From assembly GCA_965279315.1 (NCBI GenBank), contig OZ257145.1, forward strand, positions 1-64,000: 64,000 nucleotides of DNA, given 5' to 3'. Within the stretch, counting starts at the first letter, position 1. Every line of letters begins with the position of its first letter. This document shows, piece by piece, positions 52,909-61,721 of this stretch. The notes beneath the pieces were generated by a model that was not told where the DNA came from, searched no databases, and was given only the letters and a program-made list of their open reading frames with translations. Made by a program: the position numbers and the translations under genes. This DNA comes from JAPWJZ01 sp965279315. Its GTDB lineage: Bacteria > Pseudomonadota > Alphaproteobacteria > Micavibrionales > UBA2020.

Positions 52909-52925
52909 CTGTATGCGTTTGCCGC

Positions 52926-53369
52926 TTATTCGCGCATGTCGCGCTGCGTGCGTTCCTTGCGCTCGTGGCGTTCCTGCGCTTCGAGCGAGAGGGTCGCAAT
53001 CGGGCGTGCTTCGAGGCGCGCGACGGAGATGGGCTCGCCCGTTTCCTCGCAATAGCCGTACGAAGCGTCGTCAATCTTCTCGATGGCGCCGTTGATCTTG
53101 GAGATCAGCTTGCGTTCACGGTCGCGCGTGCGCAGTTCCAGCGCGTGATCCGTTTCGGCGGAGGCGCGATCGGCGATGTCGGGCTTCTGCAGGTTGTCTT
53201 CCTGCATTTCCTTGATGGTTTCGGTGGATTCTTCCAGCAGTTCCGCGCGCCAGCGCAGCAGCTTCTGGCGGAAGTATTCCAGCATGACCGGATTCATGAA
53301 TTTCTCTTTTTCGGTCGGCTTGTAATCCGGCGGCAAAATGGTCGGTGAGGTTTCGGGTTGTGCGTTCAT
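52926..53369 (-). CDS. dksA: DksA-family RNA polymerase-binding protein
   Basis: A 147-residue DksA. The coiled-coil tip motif DIADRAS and the C-terminal globular region YGYCEETGEPI, RLEARPIATLSLEAQERHE are clear. Only one of the four zinc cysteines remains (about Cys107); this cysteine-poor form is known in alphaproteobacteria. DksA with ppGpp modulates rRNA and amino acid promoters and is often needed for flagellar gene control. Confidence 0.92.
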   Translation of the reverse strand: MNAQPETSPTILPPDYKPTEKEKFMNPVMLEYFRQKLLRWRAELLEESTETIKEMQEDNLQKPDIADRASAETDHALELRTRDRERKLISKINGAIEKIDDASYGYCEETGEPISVARLEARPIATLSLEAQERHERKERTQRDMRE

Positions 53370-53486
53370 TTGCGGTTACCTTAGGGATTTTGTGTATCTT
53401 TAAATTATAAACATCCCGCCCCTAATGCACAATACCGCATTCGGATTCCTTTGATTTGGCGGATTTTTATTGAAAAAGAACCGAAA

Positions 53487-53921
53487 TCAGCGGTTCATGC
53501 TGTGCTTGGCCAGCTCCACCTGCACGCGCAGGTCGATGTCGTCCAGAACTTCCGCCAGCAGCGGATCCATGATCTTTTCGCGGTGCTGGCCGACCAAGTT
53601 GGTCAATTGCTGCAATGCAGCAATTGGGATGCCGCCCTGCAGGATGCCGATCCGGACCTGGTCCAGATGGTCGAGCAGCAGCGACGCGCGCTGTTTTGCC
53701 TTCTTGCGCGCCTCTTCCGATGTGCCCCCGCCGCTTTCCTGCAGCGAAAGCAACGCATCCAGCTGGCCGACGGACATCGCGCCGCTGACGGGCTTTTGCT
53801 CTTCGGTTTCCTCGGCGCCGTCGATCATGCCGCTAAAGGACGCGCCGCCCGCGCCCTGCTTGGCGCCGGTTTTGGAAACGCCCTTGGCGCCTGATGATTT
53901 TCCGGGTCCTTCGACTTTCAT
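53487..53921 (-). CDS. fliX: Flagellar assembly regulator FliX
   Basis: A 144-residue protein with the FliX layout: MKVEGPGKSS start, a Gly/Ser-rich first part, then SVGQLDALLSLQE and a helical C-terminal domain LLDHLDQVRIGILQGGIP. In Caulobacter FliX links flagellum assembly to FlbD, the sigma-54 activator. It is divergent from flgI, as in Caulobacter. Confidence 0.88.
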   Translation of the reverse strand: MKVEGPGKSSGAKGVSKTGAKQGAGGASFSGMIDGAEETEEQKPVSGAMSVGQLDALLSLQESGGGTSEEARKKAKQRASLLLDHLDQVRIGILQGGIPIAALQQLTNLVGQHREKIMDPLLAEVLDDIDLRVQVELAKHSMNR

Positions 53922-54048
53922 GAATACCTATTATATGCGGGTTACGCGACCGATACCAGTCGGCAATATTTGCCCTGCCGGGCGTGCACGGCGTTTATTG
54001 CCCTGCCCCGTTACGCCTCAAAATACTGAAATAACTCAATTTTACGGC

Positions 54049-54064
54049 TGGCATGGTCCTCGCA
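54049..54064 (+). promoter_or_regulatory. Sigma-54 promoter of flgI
   Basis: TGGCATG (54049-54055), four bases, TCGCA (54060-54064): -24 GG and -12 GC with the required ten bases between. It is 44 bases before the flgI start. Confidence 0.65.
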
Positions 54065-54107
54065 TCGTGTTTCATCGGGAAAACATATGATCTGGGATGG
54101 GTCTGTC

Positions 54108-55262
54108 ATGAATACATTTATCAAATTAGTCCTCACCGCGATGATCGCAACGGCGCTGCCGACACTCGCGCTCGCACAAAAGACGAAAGCCGCCCCGATG
54201 ACGGCAGGCACAGCCGGTTCCACCCGCATCAAGGACATCGTCGATATCGAAGGCGTGCGCGACAACATGCTGGTCGGTTACGGCCTCGTGGTCGGCCTGA
54301 ACGGCACGGGCGACAGCCTGAACAACTCGCCTTTCACGCAACAATCGCTGATCGGCATGCTGGAGCGCATGGGCGTCAACGTCCGCGATGAAAAGCTGAA
54401 CACGAAAAACATCGCGGCGGTCATGGTGACCGGCACGCTGCCCCCCTTCACCAACCAGGGTTCGCGCATCGACGTTTCGATCTCGGCGCTGGGCGATGCG
54501 AAAAGCCTGCAGGGCGGCACGCTGTTGGTGACCCCGCTGCTGGGCGCTGACAGCCAGGTTTATGCCGTTGCGCAAGGATCGGTCGCCATCGCCGGTTTTT
54601 CGGCCAAGGGCGACGCGGGTTCGGTCACGCAGAACATCCCGACCGGCGGCCGCATTGCGGCGGGCGCGATCGTGGAGCGTGAAATTCCCTTTACCCTTGC
54701 CGGCATGACCACCACGCGCCTTGCCCTGCGCAACCCCGATTTCACGACCGCGCGCCGCGTGGCATCCGCGATCAACGGCCACCTGAAATTCAACGCGGCA
54801 TCGGCGGATAACGCCGCATCCGTCACGCTGAACGTGCCCCCCGGCTATAACGCGGGCATCGTGAACCTGATCACCGATATCGAACAGCTGCGCGTGTCGC
54901 CCGACCAGATGGCGCGCGTCGTGATTGACGAACGCTCCGGCGTCATCGTGATGGGCAAGGATGTGCGCATCTCGACCGTGGCATTGGCGCAAGGCAACCT
55001 GACGATCCGCATCACCGAAACCCCGCAGGTATCGCAGCCCAACGCGTTTTCCGAAGAAGGCGAAACCGTTGTCGTGCCGCGCACTGAAGTCCAGGTCGAC
55101 AAGGATGAAGACAACAAGATCGCCGTGCTGCAATCGGGCGTGAGCCTGCAGACCCTCGTCGCGAGCCTCAACGCGCTGGGCGTCGGCCCCCGCGACATCA
55201 TCACCATCTTGCAGTCCATCAAGGCCGCAGGCGCCCTGCAAGCCGAAATCGAGGTGATGTAA
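54108..55262 (+). CDS. flgI: Flagellar P-ring protein FlgI
   Basis: FlgI forms the P ring of the basal body in the peptidoglycan layer. The 384-residue protein has a Sec signal peptide (MNTFIKLVLTAMIATALPTLALA), then RIKDIVDIEGVRDNMLVGYGLVVGLNGTGDS, and VVVPRTEVQV, GVSLQTLVASLNALGVGPRDIITILQ near the end. The ATG at 54108 gives a normal signal peptide; an in-frame ATG seven codons earlier is close to the predicted transcript start. Confidence 0.96.
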   Translation: MNTFIKLVLTAMIATALPTLALAQKTKAAPMTAGTAGSTRIKDIVDIEGVRDNMLVGYGLVVGLNGTGDSLNNSPFTQQSLIGMLERMGVNVRDEKLNTKNIAAVMVTGTLPPFTNQGSRIDVSISALGDAKSLQGGTLLVTPLLGADSQVYAVAQGSVAIAGFSAKGDAGSVTQNIPTGGRIAAGAIVEREIPFTLAGMTTTRLALRNPDFTTARRVASAINGHLKFNAASADNAASVTLNVPPGYNAGIVNLITDIEQLRVSPDQMARVVIDERSGVIVMGKDVRISTVALAQGNLTIRITETPQVSQPNAFSEEGETVVVPRTEVQVDKDEDNKIAVLQSGVSLQTLVASLNALGVGPRDIITILQSIKAAGALQAEIEVM

Positions 55263-55582
55263 TGAGCACCTCCATGCCCCTTCCGGCCTCTGCCGAGATT
55301 GCGATGAACCAGGCGCGGCAGGCGCAAGTCGCCAAGCCCAACGCCAAGATCGAGAAAAGCGCCCAGGAATTCGAAGCCATGTTCATGGGCGAGATGACCA
55401 CGATCATGTTCGAAGGCGTCGGCGACGACCCGATGTTCGGCGGCGGCAACGGCGAAAAGATGTTCCGCAGCCTGCTGACGCAGGAATATGGCAAAGCCAT
55501 GGCTGCCGGAACTGGCACGGGTATTGCTACTGAAATGAAGAAGATGATGCTTCAGATACAAGAACAACAGCAAAAGGGGTGA
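55262..55582 (+). CDS. FlgJ-like rod-binding protein
   Basis: A 106-residue protein equal to the N-terminal rod-capping domain of FlgJ, without the muramidase domain, as is usual in alphaproteobacteria. Motifs: KSAQEFEAMFMGEMT, MFGGGNGEKMFRSLLTQEYGKAMA. Its ATG shares one base with the flgI stop (TAATG). It helps assemble the rod. Confidence 0.9.
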   Translation: MSTSMPLPASAEIAMNQARQAQVAKPNAKIEKSAQEFEAMFMGEMTTIMFEGVGDDPMFGGGNGEKMFRSLLTQEYGKAMAAGTGTGIATEMKKMMLQIQEQQQKG

Positions 55583-55587
55583 TAACT

Positions 55588-56070
55588 ATGGGAACGAACA
55601 CTTTGACCAAGACTGTCGCGAAGCCTGCCAACTGCAACCTGCGCAACGATGTGCAGGCCGTCATGAAGATCCTCGACACTTTCGGTCAGCTGCTGGCGGA
55701 GGAAACCACCGCCCTGCGCAAATCAGATTTTAAAACCGTTGATCGCCTGCAGGCGGCCAAGAAGAACCTCGCCAATGAATACCAGGCGCTGGTGACCGGC
55801 CTGACCGCGCGCAAGGCGGAAGTCGCGCTGCTGGAAATGCCGCTGCGCGAGAAACTGGTGAAATCCCGCACGGGCTTCACCCACATCCTTCAGGAGAACC
55901 TGACGGCCCTCGAAACCGCGAAGGCAAGCGCGGGCCGCCTCGTCAATAAAATCCTCGACGCAGCCAGAAAGGCTGTCGTTGATGACAAGCAAACCAACTA
56001 CTCAGCGAAAGGACAAGCCCAAGCCTATAAAACATCCACGCTTTCCCTCTCCGTGGATAAAAACCTCTAA
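55588..56070 (+). CDS. flgN: FlgN-like flagellar chaperone
   Basis: A 160-residue, fully helical protein in the position of FlgN, the export chaperone of hook-filament junction proteins. Coiled-coil pattern from about residue 20 (VMKILDTFGQLLAEETTALRKSDF) to 130. The ATG at 55588 has AAGGGG; a GTG three codons earlier is possible. The sequence is weakly conserved in this family, so the call rests on size, helix pattern and context. Confidence 0.75.
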   Translation: MGTNTLTKTVAKPANCNLRNDVQAVMKILDTFGQLLAEETTALRKSDFKTVDRLQAAKKNLANEYQALVTGLTARKAEVALLEMPLREKLVKSRTGFTHILQENLTALETAKASAGRLVNKILDAARKAVVDDKQTNYSAKGQAQAYKTSTLSLSVDKNL

Positions 56071-56105
56071 CTGACAAACCGACACTACCACTCTCCCTCC
56101 CAAGC

Positions 56106-56132
56106 GGGCCGCCTGCTTCCCACAGGCGGCCC
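56106..56132 (+). terminator. GC-rich hairpin after flgN
   Basis: GGGCCGCCTG (56106-56115) pairs with CAGGCGGCCC (56123-56132) around a seven-base loop. There is no T-tract after it, so termination may be Rho-dependent or weak. Confidence 0.5.
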
Positions 56133-56252
56133 ATTCGGGCGTGTGCCGTTCCGCACACATCAGACATTTGCGCATGTGCATTTTATGCCGCGTTTTACGC
56201 GCTATTTCGCGAAAAATCCCCCCCACCCGATTGTTATGGCGATCCGAAAAAC

Positions 56253-56268
56253 TGGCACGGCATGTGCA
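56253..56268 (+). promoter_or_regulatory. Sigma-54 promoter of fliK
   Basis: TGGCACG (56253-56259), four bases, GTGCA (56264-56268), close to the consensus TGGCACG-N4-TTGCA. It is 33 bases before the fliK start. Confidence 0.8.
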
Positions 56269-56300
56269 AGGATAGATACGGATAACAACGCAGGTAATAC

Positions 56301-57680
56301 GTGGACCAGTTGAACAACATCATTGCGATACAGGCACAGGGAAGCGCGAAAGCGCAGGCGCCGCGCGCCAAATCCATGTCCGCCGATGATGCGAAAGTGT
56401 TCATGACAGCGCTGAATGCCAAGCTTGCGCAGATGACCAACAAGAAAGAATTGCAGGCAAAACTTGCCGAACTGGACCGCCTGCCGGCCGCGCAAAAGAC
56501 CGGCATCCTGGAACAGCTGCAGGCATCCGCTCCGAAAAACGATGACGAGCTGCTGAAAAACCTCACCGCCCTGCTCGACACCGCTTCCGGCGACGTGAAG
56601 CCCGCCCTGCCCGTCAACCTGTCGGCAAACCTTTCGCTGATGCTGCAAAACGATGCGGCGGATGAAGGCACGCTCACCAAGCTGCAGGATATGTTCGCAG
56701 ATGGCGCGCAGGACATCGAACAATTCCGTAAAGATGCGATTGACGCCATGAAGGGCATGGGCCTGGATGATGCGTCGATCGAGCGTATCCTAGTGAAGCT
56801 TTCCGGCCAGCTGTCGCCGCAACTGACGCAGGCACAGCAAACCACGCTGATGATGCCGCTCGAACCCGAAGCGCCCGTGCAGACGGCGCAGGCCGACCAG
56901 CCGCAAGCGGTGCAGGATAACGGCAGCAAATATATGCCCGCCCATAAAACAGACAATACATATACCCCCAACGCGGCGAAGGATTCGCCCGCGTCCCAGC
57001 AACAGGCGCCGCTGCCGCAGGATGCACAGCAGGCCGCCCCCAAATCGCAGGCGCAAGCGCCCACGACCCACCTGTCGCTCATCAATTCGTTCTCGTCGCA
57101 GGATGCGGGCGCGGAAGGTTTCGGCGGCCAGTCTTCGTTCTCGCAAAGCGGTTATAATATGTCCGGCATGACGGCGGGCACCGCCACGACGCAGACCGCT
57201 TCCGGAACGCCCGGCAGCTTCATCAATTATATGAGCGCGGCTTCGAGCGCGCAGACGACGCAGACGATCGCCCTGCAAATCCAGCGCAACGCGCAGACCC
57301 AGGTCGACACCTTCCGCATGCAGCTGCACCCGACCGATCTCGGCCAGCTGGAAGTGCGCCTGAAATTTTCGAAAGACGGCACGATGAAGGCGCATCTTGT
57401 GGCGGAAAAGCCCGAGACTCTGGCGATCCTGCAAAAAGATTCCGCGCAGCTGCAAAAAATGCTGGAGCAATCCGGCATCCAGCTGGACGGCAACGCGCTC
57501 AGCTTCGACCTGCGCCAGCAGCGCGACCAGGACACCGGCGCCGCATACAACAATAACGGCAACCAGCCGCAAGACAGCGACAATGACGGCGACACCATGC
57601 AGGCCGCCGCAGTACAGGCAAATATTTCCGCAGGCGCGATGGGTTCCATCCGCCAGGGCGGCATCAACATAATGGTATAG
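56301..57680 (+). CDS. fliK: Flagellar hook-length control protein FliK
   Basis: A 459-residue protein. The N-terminal 310 residues are Gln/Ala/Pro-rich and poorly conserved, as is normal for the FliK ruler part. The C-terminal domain (about 315-410) has VDTFRMQLHPTDLGQLEVRLKF and AHLVAEKPETLAILQKD, the substrate-switch domain. The start is GTG with an AGGT site. It is followed by flgD. Confidence 0.88.
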   Translation: MDQLNNIIAIQAQGSAKAQAPRAKSMSADDAKVFMTALNAKLAQMTNKKELQAKLAELDRLPAAQKTGILEQLQASAPKNDDELLKNLTALLDTASGDVKPALPVNLSANLSLMLQNDAADEGTLTKLQDMFADGAQDIEQFRKDAIDAMKGMGLDDASIERILVKLSGQLSPQLTQAQQTTLMMPLEPEAPVQTAQADQPQAVQDNGSKYMPAHKTDNTYTPNAAKDSPASQQQAPLPQDAQQAAPKSQAQAPTTHLSLINSFSSQDAGAEGFGGQSSFSQSGYNMSGMTAGTATTQTASGTPGSFINYMSAASSAQTTQTIALQIQRNAQTQVDTFRMQLHPTDLGQLEVRLKFSKDGTMKAHLVAEKPETLAILQKDSAQLQKMLEQSGIQLDGNALSFDLRQQRDQDTGAAYNNNGNQPQDSDNDGDTMQAAAVQANISAGAMGSIRQGGINIMV

Positions 57681-57700
57681 GGTTTTAAGGAGTTAAAAAA

Positions 57701-58372
57701 ATGACAGCAGTCGGCACATCGACACAAGTCCAGACAAACGCGACGAAGAACGCGACGGCGTCCACGCAGCTGAACCAGAACTTTGACGACTTCCTGAAAA
57801 TGCTGACGACGCAGTTGCAGAACCAGGACCCGCTGTCCCCCATGGACACGGCGCAGTTCACCAACCAGCTCGTCCAGTTCTCCCAAGTGGAGCAGCAATT
57901 GCGCGGCAACGACACGCTGAACCAGTTGTTGGCGATGCAGACACTGAACATGACGGCGCTGGGCGTCAGCTTCATCGGCAAGGATGTCGAAGTGGCCGGC
58001 GACACGTTCGCCGCCGACGGCGTCAAGAGCGTGGCGATGTCCTACACGCTGCCCGAAGACTCAACCAGCGGCACGATCAGCATCCTCGATGAAAACGGCG
58101 ACACGGTTTATTCCGAAAATGCGGAAAAGACCGCCGGCACGCATGAATTCGTCTGGGACGGCAAAAACGATGACGGCAACATGGCGCCCGCCGGCAATTA
58201 CACGATCAAGGTCAGCGCAGGCAACGCAACCACCACATCGCTGAACGTCACGACATATGTGCCGGGACGCGTAACGAGCCTTGAATCCGCGGATGACGGC
58301 ACATTGCTGCTGAACGTCAACGGACAAAAAGTTCCGCTGACCGATGTGCGCAAAATTGCGGAGGCAACGTAA
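57701..58372 (+). CDS. flgD: Hook-cap protein FlgD
   Basis: FlgD caps the growing hook. The 223-residue protein has the N-terminal QNFDDFLKMLTTQLQNQDPLSPMD and QFTNQLVQFSQVEQQL, then the FLN/Ig-like section VWDGKNDDGNMAPAGNYTI. The ATG follows AAGGAG. It lies 20 bases behind fliK. Confidence 0.96.
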   Translation: MTAVGTSTQVQTNATKNATASTQLNQNFDDFLKMLTTQLQNQDPLSPMDTAQFTNQLVQFSQVEQQLRGNDTLNQLLAMQTLNMTALGVSFIGKDVEVAGDTFAADGVKSVAMSYTLPEDSTSGTISILDENGDTVYSENAEKTAGTHEFVWDGKNDDGNMAPAGNYTIKVSAGNATTTSLNVTTYVPGRVTSLESADDGTLLLNVNGQKVPLTDVRKIAEAT

Positions 58373-58375
58373 AAC

Positions 58376-58391
58376 TGGCACGGCGGTTGCA
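58376..58391 (+). promoter_or_regulatory. Sigma-54 promoter of flgE
   Basis: TGGCACG (58376-58382), four bases, TTGCA (58387-58391): a full match to the sigma-54 consensus, 72 bases before the flgE start. Confidence 0.9.
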
Positions 58392-58463
58392 AGGACCGCA
58401 GCAGGATTTTAATTCACCGCCGGAAAAAATTTCCGGCAGAAACAGAAAAAGAAGGAGACTACC

Positions 58464-60044
58464 ATGAGCGTTTTCGGATCACTCTTTACCGCCGTTTCGG
58501 GCCTCACCGCGCAGAGCCAATCTCTGGGCATGATCTCGAACAACATCGCCAACGTCAGCACCGTCGGTTATAAACGCAGCGATGCGTCGTTCTCCGACCT
58601 CGTCACCACGGGCGGACGCTCCACACTTTATACGCCGGGTTCCGTCAAGGCGACGCAGAACCAGCGCGTGAGCCTGCAGGGCATCTTGCAGCAAAGCTCT
58701 TCCTCGACCGACCTTGCGATGTCGGGCAACGGCTTCTTCGTCGTGCAGAACGGCACGGGCGCAGGCGCAGAAAACCTCTACACCCGCGCGGGCTCCTTCA
58801 GCGAAGACGTTGACGGCAACCTGCGCAACACCGGCGGCTTTATCCTGCAGGGCTGGCCGCTTGACCAGAACGGCGCGATTGTCGGCGGCGCAAGCATCGG
58901 CTCCCTCGTGCCGGTTAACCTGACCTCGGGCGGCATCTCGCAGATGACGACCTCGGTATCGCTCGATGCGAACCTGAATGCGGCGCAGGCGGTCAGCACA
59001 AGCGCATCGGACTTCACGCGCGACATCACAATCTATGATGATGGCGGCAACCCCCGCACGATTTCGGTCAGCTTCAAGAAACATGCCCCGACCGCGGGCA
59101 CCGTCACCGGCACCGTCGACCTGCGCGCGCAGACCGGCAACTTCGCCCCCGGCACCGACAGCTTCGACGTCGATGCGGGCTTCGGCGCCACCACCATCAA
59201 CCTTGACGGCAACGTAAACAAGCTGCTGACCGACCTGAACGCGGTTCCCGGCATCAATGCGCAGCTCGACAGCAACGGCTTCCTCGTGATCCAGAACGAA
59301 GTCGCCTTGTCGGAAGTGACCTTGACTGACGGCTCGGGCACGCCGCTTGCGCTCAACACGCTGGGCGTCCCTGCGGGCACGACCGTCACGACCTCCGCAA
59401 CGCCTGTCACGGGCGCAGCGCCTGTCACTGAAAACCCGAACGGCTGGTGGGATATCCAGGTCACGACCGCAACCGGCGACCTGCTACCGACCGGCCAGTC
59501 GATCAACTTCAACAGCGACGGCACGCTGAACGCGCCGGTCGCGACCGACGGCACGGTCAACCTTGGCCTCGGCCCCGTTTCGTGGACGACTCCTGCCGGC
59601 ACCTCTGCCGCGTTCAACCTGGATATCGCAGGCCTGACGCAGCAAACCGGCGCCTACACCGCACAGGCGGACCAGAACGGCTCGCCGGTCGGTTACCGCA
59701 CGGGCGTTTCGGTCAGCCGCGACGGCATTGTCAGCGCGCAGTTCTCGAACGGCTTGTCGCGTCAGGTCTATCAGCTTGGCATCGCCAACTTCGTCAACCC
59801 CGACGGCCTGTCGGCCTTGACCGGCACCGTCTTCCGCGTCTCCGACACCTCGGGCGATCCCGATGTTGTGGCGGCGAACACGGGCGGCGCAGGATACATC
59901 GAAGGCGGCGCGCTGGAGCAATCCAACGTCGACCTCGCCGATGAATTCTCGAAGATGATCATCACGCAGCGCGCCTATTCGGCCAACACCAAGGTCATCA
60001 CGACGGCGGACCAGATGACGGCCGAACTGCTGCAGCTGAGATAA
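58464..60044 (+). CDS. flgE: Flagellar hook protein FlgE
   Basis: A 526-residue hook protein. The N-terminal SLFTAVSGLTAQSQSLGMISNNIANVSTVGYK and the C-terminal GALEQSNVDLADEFSKMIITQRAYSANTKVITT are the conserved D0/D1 parts. The central domain is Thr/Gly/Ala-rich. Start has AAGGAG. A strong terminator follows. Confidence 0.97.
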   Translation: MSVFGSLFTAVSGLTAQSQSLGMISNNIANVSTVGYKRSDASFSDLVTTGGRSTLYTPGSVKATQNQRVSLQGILQQSSSSTDLAMSGNGFFVVQNGTGAGAENLYTRAGSFSEDVDGNLRNTGGFILQGWPLDQNGAIVGGASIGSLVPVNLTSGGISQMTTSVSLDANLNAAQAVSTSASDFTRDITIYDDGGNPRTISVSFKKHAPTAGTVTGTVDLRAQTGNFAPGTDSFDVDAGFGATTINLDGNVNKLLTDLNAVPGINAQLDSNGFLVIQNEVALSEVTLTDGSGTPLALNTLGVPAGTTVTTSATPVTGAAPVTENPNGWWDIQVTTATGDLLPTGQSINFNSDGTLNAPVATDGTVNLGLGPVSWTTPAGTSAAFNLDIAGLTQQTGAYTAQADQNGSPVGYRTGVSVSRDGIVSAQFSNGLSRQVYQLGIANFVNPDGLSALTGTVFRVSDTSGDPDVVAANTGGAGYIEGGALEQSNVDLADEFSKMIITQRAYSANTKVITTADQMTAELLQLR

Positions 60045-60088
60045 TAACGGGATAATACCCTCCCCCTTCCGACAAGGGGGGAGGAACA

Positions 60089-60130
60089 GGGGCTCCGCTG
60101 GCAGAAAGCCGGGGAGCCCCTTATTTTTTT
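60089..60130 (+). terminator. Terminator after flgE
   Basis: GGGGCTCC (60089-60096) pairs with GGAGCCCC (60113-60120), followed by TTATTTTTTT. Confidence 0.85.
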
Positions 60131-60200
60131 GCCCCGATTTTTTGTCTTGATTCCGCCCTATACCTGACCGACTATCCGGTACAGGAAGGCAGGGTTGGCC

Positions 60201-61721
60201 ATGGCCAAAAAAACCGGGAATAAAAACAGCTCCAAAAACAGCATCCTTGATGCGCTGAAACAGGCCGATGCGCTGCGCAAAGCCGGACGCATTCCCGAAG
60301 CGATGCGCGGGTATCAGGTCTTGCTGGGCTACGCGCCCGATTTCCTGCCCGCGCTTTATAACCTTGGCCAGATCCATCGCCTGCGCGCCGAATACCAGGA
60401 TGCGGAATATTGTTTCCGCCGCATGCTGCATACCGCGCCCGATGATCTCGAGGCGATGACCGCTCTTGCCGCCACTTGCCTTGAACTCGACCTCACCGAT
60501 GAGGCCCGCAGCCTTGCCGCGCGCGCCGCCGCCCTGTCGCAGGCGCCATTCATCCAGATGCGCGCCGCCGTCATCATGCGCCGCGCGGGAGATTTGAAGG
60601 CCGCGCAGGAAATGGCTGAATGCGCGATCGCGCAAGACCCGAAAAACATCGACGCCTATTACACGCTTTCCACGCTGAAAAAATTCAATCCCGGCGACGC
60701 GGACTTTAAAAACCTTAAGTTGCTGGGCGAAGGCGCGGCCGGATTGCGCGATGTGCAGCGCATCCGGCTGGAATTCGCGCTGGGTAAGGCGATGCTGGAT
60801 ACCGGCAACGATGCAGACGCTTTCGCGCATTACGAAACCGGCAACAGGCTGCAGCGCCTTGCCTTCAAGCATGTGAAGGTCGACATGGTCGAGAAATATG
60901 TCGACAGCATCATATCGCTGTTCACGCCGGAACTGGTTGCGCGCCATGCGCATGCGGGCGCAATATCCTCCGCCCGCCCCGTTTTTATCATCGGCATGCC
61001 GCGGTCAGGATCGACGCTGACGGAACATATATTATCATGCCACCCGCAGGTGCGGGCGATGGGCGAAGTGCTGTACCTGCAAAACAGCCTGCCCATGTAC
61101 GCGAATGCCGAAGTGCCGGGCCTTTTTGCGCAGGGCCTGCCCAGCATCACACGGCAGCTTGTCGACAGTTTGTCATCGCAAACGCTCGACGCGATCGGCC
61201 AGAAATACCTGCAACTGACCGAGCCCTTCGCCAAAGACGGCGCGCGCCTGACCGACAAGATGCTGTTCAATTTCTTTTATGTGGGCATCATCCGCCTTGC
61301 GCTGCCGAATGCATCCATCATCCATTGCACGCGCGACCCGATGGCGACCGGATTGTCGATCTGGCAGAGCCTGTTCCATGCCGACAGTTTCTGGACATAC
61401 GACATGGCCGATATCGGCCGTTACACCCTTGCCTATCAACGCCTGATGGCGCATTGGAACAAAATCTTCCCCGGACAGATCTTCGAGGCGAATTACGAAA
61501 AGATGATCGCCAACCAGGAAAGCGAGACACGCCGCCTGCTGGAATATTGCGGCCTGCCCTGGGATGCGTGTTGCCTTGATTTCAAGGAAAACGGCCGCGC
61601 CGTCGCAACCGCCAGCACGGCGCAGGTGCGGCAGGGGCTTTACGATGCATCGGTAGCGCGCTGGAAAAAATACGAACAATACCTGCAGGCGCTGCAAAAG
61701 GCGCTGGAAGGCAGGATTTGA
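60201..61721 (+). CDS. TPR-sulfotransferase fusion protein 1
   Basis: A 506-residue protein with N-terminal TPR repeats (about residues 15-190) and a sulfotransferase domain. The 5'-phosphosulfate site is IIGMPRSGSTLTEHIL (near 263-275) and the 3'-phosphate site HCTRDPMATGLSIW (near 374). It would use PAPS to sulfate a protein or glycan. It lies between the hook and flagellin genes and is followed by a paralogue with a 4-base overlap. The ATG at 60201 is chosen over a TTG two codons earlier. Confidence 0.85.
   Translation: MAKKTGNKNSSKNSILDALKQADALRKAGRIPEAMRGYQVLLGYAPDFLPALYNLGQIHRLRAEYQDAEYCFRRMLHTAPDDLEAMTALAATCLELDLTDEARSLAARAAALSQAPFIQMRAAVIMRRAGDLKAAQEMAECAIAQDPKNIDAYYTLSTLKKFNPGDADFKNLKLLGEGAAGLRDVQRIRLEFALGKAMLDTGNDADAFAHYETGNRLQRLAFKHVKVDMVEKYVDSIISLFTPELVARHAHAGAISSARPVFIIGMPRSGSTLTEHILSCHPQVRAMGEVLYLQNSLPMYANAEVPGLFAQGLPSITRQLVDSLSSQTLDAIGQKYLQLTEPFAKDGARLTDKMLFNFFYVGIIRLALPNASIIHCTRDPMATGLSIWQSLFHADSFWTYDMADIGRYTLAYQRLMAHWNKIFPGQIFEANYEKMIANQESETRRLLEYCGLPWDACCLDFKENGRAVATASTAQVRQGLYDASVARWKKYEQYLQALQKALEGRI

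Larger units (their letters stand above)
52360..52925. other. Long AT-rich upstream region of the VWA operon
   Basis: 566 bases lie between the start of the VWA gene and the end of dksA. The part next to the VWA gene must hold its promoter, but I find no clear -35/-10 pair. It contains an inverted repeat (52613-52639) and the dksA terminator (52877-52908). The short open frames in it have no ribosome site or family features. Confidence 0.55.
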
